Counted from the stretch's first letter, positions 49,377-61,675 are shown. The stretch: DNA of 64,000 nucleotides from Chitinophagales bacterium 65-1 (GCA_002050465.1 MWYX01000060.1:60613-124612); one strand, 5' to 3'. Notes: generated by a model not told the origin, from the sequence alone. Made by a program: numbers and translations.

Positions 49377-50012
49377 TTATGCTTTATCCACTAAAAATAA
49401 ATACACTTCTTTTGGCCCATGAACACCAACCACCAAGGTCTTTTCAATATCAGCAGTGCGGCTGGGTCCTGTAGCAAACGTTACGGATGATGGTATGCTT
49501 CCATTATATTTTTCCTTTAATAACTGCAACGCCTCTTTTATATCATATACAAGCTGGTTAGTATAAGCAATACATATATGCACAGGAGCATATACACTAA
49601 TTGACCTGCCGGTTTGTGCTGTGCTCATTACAATTGTACCTGTACGGGCAATTAAATATTCGCAGGTTGTTATTGAAGCATCACAATCTGCAAGCATAGG
49701 TTTATCAACCTGGTAAAGAGCTGAATGGGAAATAACATGAAACAGTTTTTCTTCATTGCAATAAATATTTCCCCATTTTTTTTCTATAAATAACTCCTGT
49801 AATTGCTTTGAAAGGTCTGCTTCATTTATACAGAAAGCAAACTTGCCCAGCAGTTTTGTAAACTCTTCTGCAAACTGAATTTCCAGATCGTCTGTTTGTG
49901 GTAGAAATACAGAATTATTTCCTTCGCTTTTTGGAAACGGAACAGGCACCGGATGACTCAGTGCCTGGCGGATTTTTTTTAAAATATTTTCTTTTGAAGA
50001 AGATTCTTTCAT
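49377..50012 (-). CDS. LutC/YkgG-like LUD domain protein
   Basis: CEYLIARTGTIVMSTAQTGRSISVYAPVHICIAYTNQLV...TFATGPSRTADIEKTLVVGVHGPKEVYLFLVD. Confidence 0.88.
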   Translation of the reverse strand: MKESSSKENILKKIRQALSHPVPVPFPKSEGNNSVFLPQTDDLEIQFAEEFTKLLGKFAFCINEADLSKQLQELFIEKKWGNIYCNEEKLFHVISHSALYQVDKPMLADCDASITTCEYLIARTGTIVMSTAQTGRSISVYAPVHICIAYTNQLVYDIKEALQLLKEKYNGSIPSSVTFATGPSRTADIEKTLVVGVHGPKEVYLFLVDKA

Positions 50013-50096
50013 CTAATTAGTCATTAGGTCAATGGTCAGTAAGTCAATTAGTAGAGATTATTCCCTTATTGACATAATTGACAAATGACTGTTTAA

Positions 50097-52157
<2,061 letters not shown>

Positions 52158-52223
52158 AACTACTTTTCTTGCAATGTTTATTTCTAATTCAGCAATTGCG
52201 AAAATTATATTTTAATTTATTAA

Positions 52224-52622
52224 TTAATGTTCCATAACGGGTGCATCGTTCCACATTTCCTCCAGGCTATAAAACTTTCTTGTCTCGGTGAGCATTACAT
52301 GAACAACAACATTCACATAATCTATCAATATCCATTGTTCCCCCTGTCTTCCCTCATGTTTATATGGCAACTCGCCACAATTTTTTTTTACTTCAAATTC
52401 CACTGAATCAGCAACAGCTTTTAATTGGGTATTATTGGTGGCTTCGCATATAATAAAAAAATCAGCCACAGCTTCTGGTATTTTACGAAGATCAAGACTT
52501 ACAATTTTTTCACCTTTTTTTTCCTGTATTGCGTGAATGATAGTTTTAAAAATCCTGCTATTTCTTGTTAATCTGGTCTGACTGTTTTTTTTTCTGTTAG
52601 CCAATACGGTTAAATTATTCAA
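52224..52622 (-). CDS. rsfS: Ribosome silencing factor
   Basis: IVSLDLRKIPEAVADFFIICEATNNTQLKAVADSVE...EGRQGEQWILIDYVNVVVHVM. Confidence 0.92.
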   Translation of the reverse strand: MNNLTVLANRKKNSQTRLTRNSRIFKTIIHAIQEKKGEKIVSLDLRKIPEAVADFFIICEATNNTQLKAVADSVEFEVKKNCGELPYKHEGRQGEQWILIDYVNVVVHVMLTETRKFYSLEEMWNDAPVMEH

Positions 52623-52726
52623 ATGTTTTTCTTTTAAATTATTATCTAAGTGATTTCTTCCCTAGAAAATAAGTTTATTCCTGTAGATTGCAGAGGTTTA
52701 TTAAAGTTTTTTAACTGCACCCAAAG

Positions 52727-52755
52727 CCCCGCCTGCCGGACAGGCAGCTAGCGGG
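52727..52755. repeat. GCCTGCCGGACAGGC palindromic repeat
   Basis: CCCCGCCTGCCGGACAGGCAGCTAGCGGGA; related to 19111-19130. Confidence 0.65.
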
Positions 52756-52795
52756 ATTCGTTCAAAAATACTACTTCTTTCTCAATCATAAATCA

Positions 52796-53539
52796 ATGCA
52801 TTCAGCCGAAAATTCTTTTAAAATCCTAACCAGCGTGGACAGTACCAACAACTATGCCATGGGAATGATTCGTAACGGCTCGGCAAAGCACGGCACTGCG
52901 TGGTTTTCCTATGAACAAACACATGGAAAAGGGAGGAGGGGAAATACCTGGAAGACAGAAAAAGGGAAAAATATTATATTAAGTATTGCAGTAACAACAG
53001 GCTTTTTAACGCTTTCCCAACAATTTCATTTGAGCTTGGCAGTTTCATTAGCCTGTAGTGATTTTTTTAAAAAGTATGCAGGGGATAAAACTAAAATCAA
53101 ATGGCCTAATGATATTTTTTGGAATGACAGGAAGGCAGGAGGGATATTGATTGAAAATGTAATTAAAGGTAATAACTGGCAGTGGGCTGTAATTGGAATT
53201 GGAATAAATGTTAATCAAACAGAGTTTAATTTACATGCGGTTTTTAAACCCGTTTCTCTTAAACAAATAACAGGGAAAGATTTCAATGTTCTTGATCTGG
53301 CAAAAGAACTTCATCAAGCAGTAATGACAAGGTATGATGAATTACAGAATAATAGATTTGAAAAAATGCTTTTTGAATACAATCAATATTTATTTGGCTT
53401 GAATAAAAGAATAAAATTGAAAAAAGAGAATATTATTTTTGAAACAACGGTAAAGGAAGTTTCTTCGCAGGGAAAATTAATTACTACTGATATAACAGAA
53501 AGAGAATTTGATTTCGATGAAGTGGAATGGGTAAGGTGA
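52796..53539 (+). CDS. birA: Biotin--[acetyl-CoA-carboxylase] ligase
   Basis: SVDSTNNYAM, EQTHGKGRRGNTWKTEKGKNI, KWPNDIFWNDRKAGGILIE. Confidence 0.93.
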   Translation: MHSAENSFKILTSVDSTNNYAMGMIRNGSAKHGTAWFSYEQTHGKGRRGNTWKTEKGKNIILSIAVTTGFLTLSQQFHLSLAVSLACSDFFKKYAGDKTKIKWPNDIFWNDRKAGGILIENVIKGNNWQWAVIGIGINVNQTEFNLHAVFKPVSLKQITGKDFNVLDLAKELHQAVMTRYDELQNNRFEKMLFEYNQYLFGLNKRIKLKKENIIFETTVKEVSSQGKLITTDITEREFDFDEVEWVR

Positions 53540-53784
53540 GGGATGGGAAATAAATTCAAAAGAGCAGCTAACGGATCAGGGCTTTGCGATGTGGTGCCAT
53601 TCCGTGTTCCGTCAGCTTAAACTTATTGATAAAGTTGAATAGGATTACAAACGCTTAGCACTTGCTCGTCAGCTACCAAACAACGCTTTTTTGTATTTGA
53701 TTAATTTTCATAATCTTAAAGTGAGTTTGGGGAGCAAAAACCGGAAAAACAGACGGATTACGTTTTCAAAAAAATACACTAATC

Positions 53785-54075
53785 TTAGCAATCCTCAGCC
53801 TCTCTTGCTTCTATTTCATACCTATTATGGTAGTACCCATGCTTTACGCTTTCCCATAAATATTTTATAATAAACACAATAAAGCCATTTTGCTCAAACT
53901 GCTTTACATGGCATAACTCATGCTTTAGCCACCTTTCATTTTGTAAAAATTGTTGCTTAGAGGAATTATAAAGATGGATGGTTTTACCTATTACGATGGC
54001 TGCATCCGGTGATTTTAATTTTCTTGCGGCAAGCTTTGCAATCCACGAATTTTCTTTGATAGAATAATCAGCCAT
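53785..54075 (-). CDS. Small HExxH-containing protein (DUF4157-like)
   Basis: RWLKHELCHVKQFEQNGFIVFIIKYLWESVKHGYYHNRYEIEAREAE. Confidence 0.65.
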   Translation of the reverse strand: MADYSIKENSWIAKLAARKLKSPDAAIVIGKTIHLYNSSKQQFLQNERWLKHELCHVKQFEQNGFIVFIIKYLWESVKHGYYHNRYEIEAREAEDC

Positions 54076-54084
54076 CACCCAAAA

Positions 54085-54456
54085 TTAATTATTTGGAGCG
54101 CCGCTGTTAATCCAGCAAATGATCTTGTTTTTTTGATCAGCAGTAAGGGAGCCTGTTTGCGGCATAAGTCCGGCTTCAATTTGGGATTTGATATCTGCCC
54201 GTTTTACAAAAATTTTATTATAATCTGTTAAGGCCCCTCCTTTGTTAGTGCTGCCTGTTGCATGGCAACCAGAATTAATGGCACAGGTTGCATCCATAAT
54301 TGGCTTCACATCTGCGGCAAATTTAAATGATAAGGTTGCACAGGGATTAGTTTGTGGTGGTGTGGGATCACCTCCTCCACTACTGCCTTTGCTGCAGCCG
54401 CTTATAATAAAAATAATACTGATGAATGTGGCAGTAAAAGTTAATTGTTTTGTCAT
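54085..54456 (-). CDS. Cytochrome c-like lipoprotein with atypical CX5CH
   Basis: Lipobox FIISGC; IMDATCAINSGCHATGSTNKGG...CWINSGAPNN. Confidence 0.75.
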   Translation of the reverse strand: MTKQLTFTATFISIIFIISGCSKGSSGGGDPTPPQTNPCATLSFKFAADVKPIMDATCAINSGCHATGSTNKGGALTDYNKIFVKRADIKSQIEAGLMPQTGSLTADQKNKIICWINSGAPNN

Positions 54457-54471
54457 AAATAGATTTTTTAT

Positions 54472-54957
54472 CTAAATATTTTTTTGTTTATCAATTGCTT
54501 CCCAGGCTGCTAAAATCTCTTCGCTGTGCATTTTTGATCTTGGTTTTTTGAATATTTTTTTAATAATGCCTTTCTCATCAATTAAAAAAGTAGTGCGATG
54601 CAATCCCATATATTTTCTGCCATATAAATTCTTCTCTCCCCAAACCTGATACTCATCAATTATTTTTTTGTCTTCATCCGTAATCAAAGTAAAAGGAAGT
54701 GCAAATTTTTGTTCAAATTTTTTATGTTTCTTTTCATCATCCGGACTCACTCCTAAAACAACCACTCCTTTCCGTTTTAATAATGAATAATTATCCCTGA
54801 GATTGCATGCTTCAACAGTACACGTTGGGGTATCATCTTCCGGATAAAAGTACAGCACAACCTTTTTGCCTACATAGGCATTTAAGGAAACAGTTTTTCC
54901 ATTTTGATCCTTTGATGTAAAATCCGGAGCTTTATCCCCTTCTGATAAATTACTCAT
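54472..54957 (-). CDS. bcp: Thioredoxin-dependent thiol peroxidase (Bcp/PrxQ)
   Basis: GDKAPDFTSKDQNGKTVSL, FYPEDDTPTCTVEACNLRD. Confidence 0.93.
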   Translation of the reverse strand: MSNLSEGDKAPDFTSKDQNGKTVSLNAYVGKKVVLYFYPEDDTPTCTVEACNLRDNYSLLKRKGVVVLGVSPDDEKKHKKFEQKFALPFTLITDEDKKIIDEYQVWGEKNLYGRKYMGLHRTTFLIDEKGIIKKIFKKPRSKMHSEEILAAWEAIDKQKNI

Positions 54958-54998
54958 TGATTATTTATTAATACGTGCAGATATTTTAAAAAGTTGCC

Positions 54999-56735
54999 TC
55001 ATCTTGTGAAACGATACATTTTTGTAGTTTGATTTCCTGCTTCATCTTCTACGCTAACTTTTAATTCGTGATTACCCGCGGGGCACTTCTCATCAAATCT
55101 ATAAATAAAGCTTCTTCCTTTATCATTAGTAAAACGCAGCCATTTTCCATCAAGTTCTGCCCGAAAGTATTTTATTTTTTTCATATTGTCAGTAATGATA
55201 AATATTATTTGTGAGGCACGGGAAAGGCTAGCATTATCCCTGATTCCGATTGGAGAAATTACAGGAGGCAGACTATCAACCAGTAATTGAAAATTACCAA
55301 ACTCCCTGAATTTTCCCGAATACCATTCTCTGTCTGTTTCAGGTTTCACTACATCCATTTTACTTCCCCAGGTTCGTTGCATAATTATTTTATCAGAGCC
55401 AACCGGCAAAGCAACAGGTTTTAAGCGTATAGTAAAATGGCTATGAACCGGTACCACCGCCGTATGCACAGTATGCAATGCTGAAATTGATTTTGATATT
55501 GTTGAAGTTTTTTTTGTATAGAAAAAATTGATCGAGTCATACAGATCATTTTCTCCCAGTATTACTTGAATATCTTCTCTGTCAAATACATTCACAAACC
55601 CCGGACTAAATTTTCTTGTTTCTGATGAATCTTTTTTGTATTTATTTTCATTTATTTGTCCGCGTCTTATTGTAAACTGTAAAATTGAAATATTATCATA
55701 CGCATCTTTAACCTCTATTTTTATTTGATGAACACTATCATCCTCCAAATAAATGATCCCATCAGTCTCCACATCTTTATATACGCCTTCAGGAGACCCC
55801 GGTAGCCGGGAAAGATGCTGAACATAAGGACCTCCACCTGTTTTCAATTTATAATCGATATGAGCATTCATATACCTGGTTTCATTGTAGGAGATATTAT
55901 CTAATTGAAATCCAGCCATCGGCATACCATCAAAATATATCGTTGCTTCATAAATCCCATTGGGATTTGCAGAACCCGTATACCTGTCGAAAGCAGAAAT
56001 GCCAAAGCTTACTCTATCAGTATTAGTAATAATTGTAGAAGTTGAGGGAACGTATTGATTATGTAATTTTTTTAATGGATATAATTTTGGTATTTGTGAA
56101 TAAGTACTTATACACCGGTCGTACATAGCTAAGCGGATTAATGTTGGAGGTACATTATCCGGAACAGGGAAGCCAAACAATGAAGGATTAATAACCTTAT
56201 CGGTTTTGGTATTTCTTATTTCAAAATGAAGGTGGGGCCCTTGTGAGCCACCTGTATTACCGCTAAAAGCAATAAACTCACCTTGTTTTACAGGGAAAAG
56301 ATTTGGTGGAATATTTAAGAATACCTGCCATGATTCCAATTTATATTGCTGTTCTTTAACGTATTTTTCCAATGCAGGAAAAAAATTATTAAGGTGAGCG
56401 TATAAAGTAGTCAAACCATTGGGATGATTTATATAAATTGCTCTGCCGAACCCGCCCGGCTCAATTTTTACCTGTGCAATATAACCGTCAGCAGCGGCTA
56501 TAATTCCTGCATTTTCTTTTTGATCAGTTCTGCAATCCAGCCCCATGTGAAAATGATTGGGACGTAATTCCCCAAAATTTGCCGCCAGACCTATTTTTGC
56601 CTGTACAGGGTATATAAAATAACCTTTAGGATAATTTTTTGGAGGGAATAACTGAGCAGACAAAGAAGAAAAAAAAATCTGAAAACAAAAAAACAGGAAC
56701 GGTTTATGTAAGGTAATAATTCTGATGTTAAGCAT
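54999..56735 (-). CDS. Secreted M23 family peptidase
   Basis: NHFHMGLDCRTDQKENAGIIAAADGYIAQVK, GPHLHFEIRN. Confidence 0.9.
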   Translation of the reverse strand: MLNIRIITLHKPFLFFCFQIFFSSLSAQLFPPKNYPKGYFIYPVQAKIGLAANFGELRPNHFHMGLDCRTDQKENAGIIAAADGYIAQVKIEPGGFGRAIYINHPNGLTTLYAHLNNFFPALEKYVKEQQYKLESWQVFLNIPPNLFPVKQGEFIAFSGNTGGSQGPHLHFEIRNTKTDKVINPSLFGFPVPDNVPPTLIRLAMYDRCISTYSQIPKLYPLKKLHNQYVPSTSTIITNTDRVSFGISAFDRYTGSANPNGIYEATIYFDGMPMAGFQLDNISYNETRYMNAHIDYKLKTGGGPYVQHLSRLPGSPEGVYKDVETDGIIYLEDDSVHQIKIEVKDAYDNISILQFTIRRGQINENKYKKDSSETRKFSPGFVNVFDREDIQVILGENDLYDSINFFYTKKTSTISKSISALHTVHTAVVPVHSHFTIRLKPVALPVGSDKIIMQRTWGSKMDVVKPETDREWYSGKFREFGNFQLLVDSLPPVISPIGIRDNASLSRASQIIFIITDNMKKIKYFRAELDGKWLRFTNDKGRSFIYRFDEKCPAGNHELKVSVEDEAGNQTTKMYRFTR

Positions 56736-56782
56736 ATTTACAGATACGCAAATCTAAAGCCTAAAAATTTAAAACATTTATT

Positions 56783-57061
56783 ATGACTAAAGGAAATACA
56801 ATAGGAGCACTTATTTTAGGAGCCGCTGTAGGCGTTGCTCTTCTTAAATATTACAGTATGTCTCCCGAAGAAAGACAGGAGTTTATAGCTCATTTAAAAA
56901 ATAAGGCTCACGATTTATTAGATGATGCTGAAGGAACTGTAGATAAGGTAAAACAACATTTTGCTGAAATTGATAGTAAACCCAGTCCCGTTGATAAACT
57001 TTTTGTATTTAAAAGATTAGTATCCGATTTATTCGGCTCAGAGAAAAGGTATTTAATATAA
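56783..57061 (+). CDS. YtxH-like small protein
   Basis: MTKGNTIGALILGAAVGVALLKYY... short amphipathic tail. Confidence 0.65.
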   Translation: MTKGNTIGALILGAAVGVALLKYYSMSPEERQEFIAHLKNKAHDLLDDAEGTVDKVKQHFAEIDSKPSPVDKLFVFKRLVSDLFGSEKRYLI

Positions 57062-57095
57062 AATTTTATACTATATAATTCCACATTTGATTTTC

Positions 57096-57127
57096 TTGCG
57101 GAATTTAATTGCTGTGTAGTACTTTTG
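57096..57127 (+). promoter_or_regulatory. Putative carB promoter
   Basis: TTG 57096-57098 and TACTTTTG 57120-57127. Confidence 0.45.
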
Positions 57128-57179
57128 CCCGCCTTCTTCAAAGAATTCCTTTTTTTTTGACAATGAGGGGCAAAAAAAT

Positions 57180-60017
57180 ATGCCTAAAGATTCATCCATT
57201 AAATCTGTTCTTATCATTGGTTCAGGCCCGATTATTATCGGCCAGGCATGTGAATTTGACTATTCCGGTACGCAAGCTGCAACAAGCCTGAAAGAAGAAG
57301 GTATTAAAGTAATTCTCATTAACAGCAACCCGGCCACCATCATGACAGACCCAATGATGGCAGACAAAGTTTATCTTCTTCCTTTAACTATTGAGAGTAT
57401 TGAACAGATCCTGGAAGAAAATAAAATCGATGCTGTTCTTCCCACAATGGGCGGCCAAACGGCATTAAACCTTTGTAAAGAAGGAGATGAACTTGGTATT
57501 TGGGAAAAGTATAAAGTAAAATTGATCGGCGTAGATATTAAAGCGATTGATAAAGCGGAGGACAGGGAAAAATTCAGGCAATGGATGATAGAATTGGGCG
57601 TTCCTGTTGCTACAGCAAAAACTGCTAATTCATTTTTAGAGGGAAAAGAGTTTGCCCAAGAAATAGGATTTCCCTTAGTTATTCGTCCTTCCTTTACGTT
57701 GGGAGGTACCGGTGGAAGTTTTATACATAGTAAAGATGAATTAGATGAAGCGCTGAATCGTGGGTTACAGGCATCACCAATGCATGAGGTTTTAGTGGAA
57801 AAAGCCTTGTTGGGTTGGAAAGAATTTGAGTTAGAGCTTTTAAGAGATGCTAATGATAATGTGGTAATTATTTGTACGGTAGAAAATTTTGACCCGATGG
57901 GGATTCATACAGGTGACTCCATAACGGTTGCTCCTGGTATGACGCTGAGTGATACTGCTTATCAAAAAATGCGCAATACTGCTATTACTATGATGAGAGA
58001 CCTGGGCAATTTTGCAGGAGGTTGTAATGTTCAGTTTGCATTGAACCCTCAGACAGAAGAAATCATTGCAATCGAAATAAATCCCCGGGTTAGCCGATCT
58101 TCTGCTTTGGCATCCAAAGCCACAGGTTATCCCATTGCAAAAATTGCTGCAAAGCTTGCGATTGGATATAATCTTGATGAATTAAAAAACCAAATCACCA
58201 AAACCACTTCTGCATTTTTTGAGCCTGCCCTTGATTATGTTATCGTAAAAATTCCGAGATGGAATTTTGATAAATTTAAAGGCGCTAATGATACGTTAGG
58301 ATTACAAATGAAATCAGTTGGTGAAGTAATGGCAATCGGGAGAAGTTTCCCGGAAGCAGTTCAAAAGGCATGTCAGAGTTTGGAGAATGAAGCAGTAGGG
58401 CTCGGCTATTATGGCAAAAGCCTTATGTATGCTGAAGAGATAATTGAATATTTAAAAGTACCAAAATGGGATAGGATCTTTCGTATTAAAGATGCGTTGA
58501 TGATAGGGGTAAGCGTAAAAAGAATTTGTGAATCAACAGGTATTGACAGGTGGTTTATTTACCAGATACAAAAAATTTGTGATTGTGAAAAAGAGATCGC
58601 AAAATATGATCTTGATACAATACCTGATGATCTTTTAAGAAAAGCCAAACAATTAGGTTTTGGTGATGAGCAGATGTCAAGGATAATGGGCGAGGGTTAT
58701 ACGGATGAAGATATTTATCAAAAAAGAAAGTTATTAGGAATAATCCGTGTTTTTAAAATGGTAGACACCTGCAGTGCAGAGTTTGTGGCGAAGACGCCAT
58801 ATTTCTATTCAACTTTCGAGGATAATACAAATCATGAGCTATCAAATGAAAGTAAAATATCAGACAAGAAAAAAATAGTTGTTCTAGGTTCCGGACCTAA
58901 TCGCATAGGGCAGGGTATTGAATTTGATTACTGCTGTGTCCATGGATTACTTGCCATTAAGGAATGCGGCTATGAAGCTATCATGATAAACTGTAATCCT
59001 GAAACCGTTTCAACTGATTTTGATATTGCTGATAAATTATATTTTGAACCGGTTTTCTGGGAACACATCTGGGAAATAATTGAACATGAGAAACCCTATG
59101 GAATTATTGTTCAGTTAGGCGGGCAAACTGCTTTAAAACTTGCCAAAAGATTGCATGAGAAAGGTATTAATATTATCGGAACATCATTCGATAGTATGGA
59201 CATTGCTGAAGACCGTGGGAGATTCAGCGACATGCTGAAAGCACTGGAGATCCCTTATCCCAATTATGGAACAGCATATGATACAGATGATGCAATTGAA
59301 GTTGCGAAAAGTGTTGGCTATCCTGTATTGGTAAGGCCCAGCTATGTTTTAGGCGGACAAAGAATGCGTATTGTTTTAAATGATGAAGAGCTGGAAAAAG
59401 GAGTACTGAGTTTATTAAAACATCTTCCCGGCAATAAGATTTTAATAGACCATTTTTTGGATCGCTGCCAGGAAGCCGAAATAGATGCCATATTTGATGG
59501 AGAAGATTTTCATGTAATGGGAGTGATGGAACATATTGAACCGGCCGGTATACACAGCGGAGACAGCAATGCGGTATTACCACAGTTTAATTTATCTCCT
59601 TTGATAGTTCATACCATGGAGGAATATGCAGAAAAAATTGCGAGGAAATTAAATATTTTAGGACTTATCAATATTCAGTTTGCCATAAAAAACAATGAAG
59701 TGTTTGTGATAGAAGCAAATCCACGGGCATCGAGAACAACTCCGTTCATTGCCAAGGCATATCAAATACCGTATTTAAATATTGCCACTAAAATAATGCT
59801 GGGTGACAAAAAATTAAAAGACTTCACTTTTGATAAAAAGCTTACAGGCTTTGCCATTAAAGAGCCCGTATTTTCCTTCAATAAATTTCCAGGAGTTAAT
59901 AAAGAGTTAGGACCTGAAATGAAAAGCACAGGTGAAGCCATTCGATTTATCAAAGACCTTCGGGATCCTTATTTCAGGCAGTTATATAAAGAAAGGAGTA
60001 TGCATTTGAGTAAATAG
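57180..60017 (+). CDS. carB: Carbamoyl-phosphate synthase large subunit, lacking C-terminal MGS-like domain
   Basis: Two ATP-grasp halves (IIGSGPIIIGQACEFDYSGTQA; VLGSGPNRIGQGIEFDYCCVH); ends just after second synthetase domain. Confidence 0.95.
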   Translation: MPKDSSIKSVLIIGSGPIIIGQACEFDYSGTQAATSLKEEGIKVILINSNPATIMTDPMMADKVYLLPLTIESIEQILEENKIDAVLPTMGGQTALNLCKEGDELGIWEKYKVKLIGVDIKAIDKAEDREKFRQWMIELGVPVATAKTANSFLEGKEFAQEIGFPLVIRPSFTLGGTGGSFIHSKDELDEALNRGLQASPMHEVLVEKALLGWKEFELELLRDANDNVVIICTVENFDPMGIHTGDSITVAPGMTLSDTAYQKMRNTAITMMRDLGNFAGGCNVQFALNPQTEEIIAIEINPRVSRSSALASKATGYPIAKIAAKLAIGYNLDELKNQITKTTSAFFEPALDYVIVKIPRWNFDKFKGANDTLGLQMKSVGEVMAIGRSFPEAVQKACQSLENEAVGLGYYGKSLMYAEEIIEYLKVPKWDRIFRIKDALMIGVSVKRICESTGIDRWFIYQIQKICDCEKEIAKYDLDTIPDDLLRKAKQLGFGDEQMSRIMGEGYTDEDIYQKRKLLGIIRVFKMVDTCSAEFVAKTPYFYSTFEDNTNHELSNESKISDKKKIVVLGSGPNRIGQGIEFDYCCVHGLLAIKECGYEAIMINCNPETVSTDFDIADKLYFEPVFWEHIWEIIEHEKPYGIIVQLGGQTALKLAKRLHEKGINIIGTSFDSMDIAEDRGRFSDMLKALEIPYPNYGTAYDTDDAIEVAKSVGYPVLVRPSYVLGGQRMRIVLNDEELEKGVLSLLKHLPGNKILIDHFLDRCQEAEIDAIFDGEDFHVMGVMEHIEPAGIHSGDSNAVLPQFNLSPLIVHTMEEYAEKIARKLNILGLINIQFAIKNNEVFVIEANPRASRTTPFIAKAYQIPYLNIATKIMLGDKKLKDFTFDKKLTGFAIKEPVFSFNKFPGVNKELGPEMKSTGEAIRFIKDLRDPYFRQLYKERSMHLSK

Positions 60018-60077
60018 ACATCTTGTATATTTCCATACCGATTTATTAAGAAGGAATTGAATAGTTATCTTTATTGC

Positions 60078-61643
60078 ATGAAAAATTTGCTGTTTATACT
60101 CCTTTTATTCTATGGAAATGTATTTTCTCAAACCTATATCGTAAAAGATAATTCACAAACAGACCAGACAGGTGTATTACAAAGTGCTTTTAGTTCTAAT
60201 ATAAATACGGTAATAATCAGTACTAATACCATTGTAAATGGAACGCTCACAATTCCTGATGGTAAAATAGTAAAGTTTGAAGGCGGCAGAATATCGGGTA
60301 AAGGAACGATCAACGGGGGTATTATAGAGGCCAATTATCATACACAGATTTTTGATACTACATTAACCGTAAATCCTAAAGCTGTTAATCAATATTTTTC
60401 TGTAAAATGGTTTGGCGCAAAAGGAAATAATACGGATGATCATACAGCCATTCAGAAGTCAATAAACACCTGCATAAAAAATAATATCAGGACTGTTTTT
60501 TTACCCGTTGGAAAATATAAAATTTCCAACCCCCTGATTATAAGTTCAGGCTCTTTTTGTACCCTTGAAGTATTGGGCGAATCATCATTTTGGGATGCCA
60601 ACATGGGCAGTGAGCTATATCCCACCTTCACAAATACCTTTGCCATCGGCATACAAAATGGAAAAGGGTGTAAGATCAGAAAATTAAAAATTACAGGACT
60701 TTTTACGCCGCCCAATATGGGTGACCGCCCTAAATTTTTTAATACATCCTTCGAAAATTTTAAAGATAATATTTGCCGGGACAGCAGGTATTCCCCATAT
60801 GCAGCAATTGTAATTGATCCTTTTACTAATCTTAGTACTGATAAAATCCCTGCTGATGGAGGTTATCCGGGATTGAAGCCTTTTTATGGCATGTATAAAG
60901 GGTTTTGGTCAAATACAGGTAGCACCGGAATAGAAATTGAAGAAATGATCATTAATAATTTTGTGGTGGGTATTTGCTCTTCACCAAATGAGGTAACCAG
61001 AAATGCAGAAATAACGATCATTAACAAGGTTCAGTTTGAAAACTGCAAGCTGTGTATTTCAGGAGGGCAGGACCAGGAAAAAGCAAATGTTATTTCAAAT
61101 ATTTATTGCTGGGGCGGCACGCATACAATATTTGCCACAGGGTTATATGGTGGAGAAAGAATGGCCGGTAACTGGATCATTGATCATGCGAATATTGCGG
61201 GTGGCGTAATAAGATTTATTTACAATAATCAGCATGGATATTTTCCAACCTATATAAGTCATGTATTTGCCGAAAGCCTTGGCACATGGGGTACAATCAA
61301 TTCAGAAATTGCTTCTTCAATTTCCAACTGCCATATTGATTTCGAATATCAAAATGTTGCAGGTGCACAAACGTTAATTACTTCGTGGGGAGAAAATATT
61401 GTTTACAAAAATTGCAATTTCAGGTACTATGGTGAAAAAACTCCAATGAAGATTGAGGGGAATGCCGTTTTTGATCATTGTTATTTTTCAGGGCCTATAA
61501 TTAAAAAAAACGCCGGAATAAATACTTTTACTCCTTTTAAATCACCTTTTAATAAAATTACTTTTTTGTATGTGGTAATAGCATTGGTAATATTTGTATT
61601 ATTATTCTATTTTCTTAAAAAGAAATTTTGGAATTTTTCATAG
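60078..61643 (+). CDS. Secreted right-handed beta-helix (pectate-lyase-superfamily-like) protein with C-terminal TM
   Basis: Signal peptide; VKWFGAKGNNTDDHTAIQKSINTCIKNNIRTVFLPVGKYKIS; C-terminal ITFLYVVIALVIFVLLFYFLKKKF. Confidence 0.78.
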   Translation: MKNLLFILLLFYGNVFSQTYIVKDNSQTDQTGVLQSAFSSNINTVIISTNTIVNGTLTIPDGKIVKFEGGRISGKGTINGGIIEANYHTQIFDTTLTVNPKAVNQYFSVKWFGAKGNNTDDHTAIQKSINTCIKNNIRTVFLPVGKYKISNPLIISSGSFCTLEVLGESSFWDANMGSELYPTFTNTFAIGIQNGKGCKIRKLKITGLFTPPNMGDRPKFFNTSFENFKDNICRDSRYSPYAAIVIDPFTNLSTDKIPADGGYPGLKPFYGMYKGFWSNTGSTGIEIEEMIINNFVVGICSSPNEVTRNAEITIINKVQFENCKLCISGGQDQEKANVISNIYCWGGTHTIFATGLYGGERMAGNWIIDHANIAGGVIRFIYNNQHGYFPTYISHVFAESLGTWGTINSEIASSISNCHIDFEYQNVAGAQTLITSWGENIVYKNCNFRYYGEKTPMKIEGNAVFDHCYFSGPIIKKNAGINTFTPFKSPFNKITFLYVVIALVIFVLLFYFLKKKFWNFS

Positions 61644-61675
61644 AGGGTTTCCTTTGCATGTAATCATAAAGAAAT

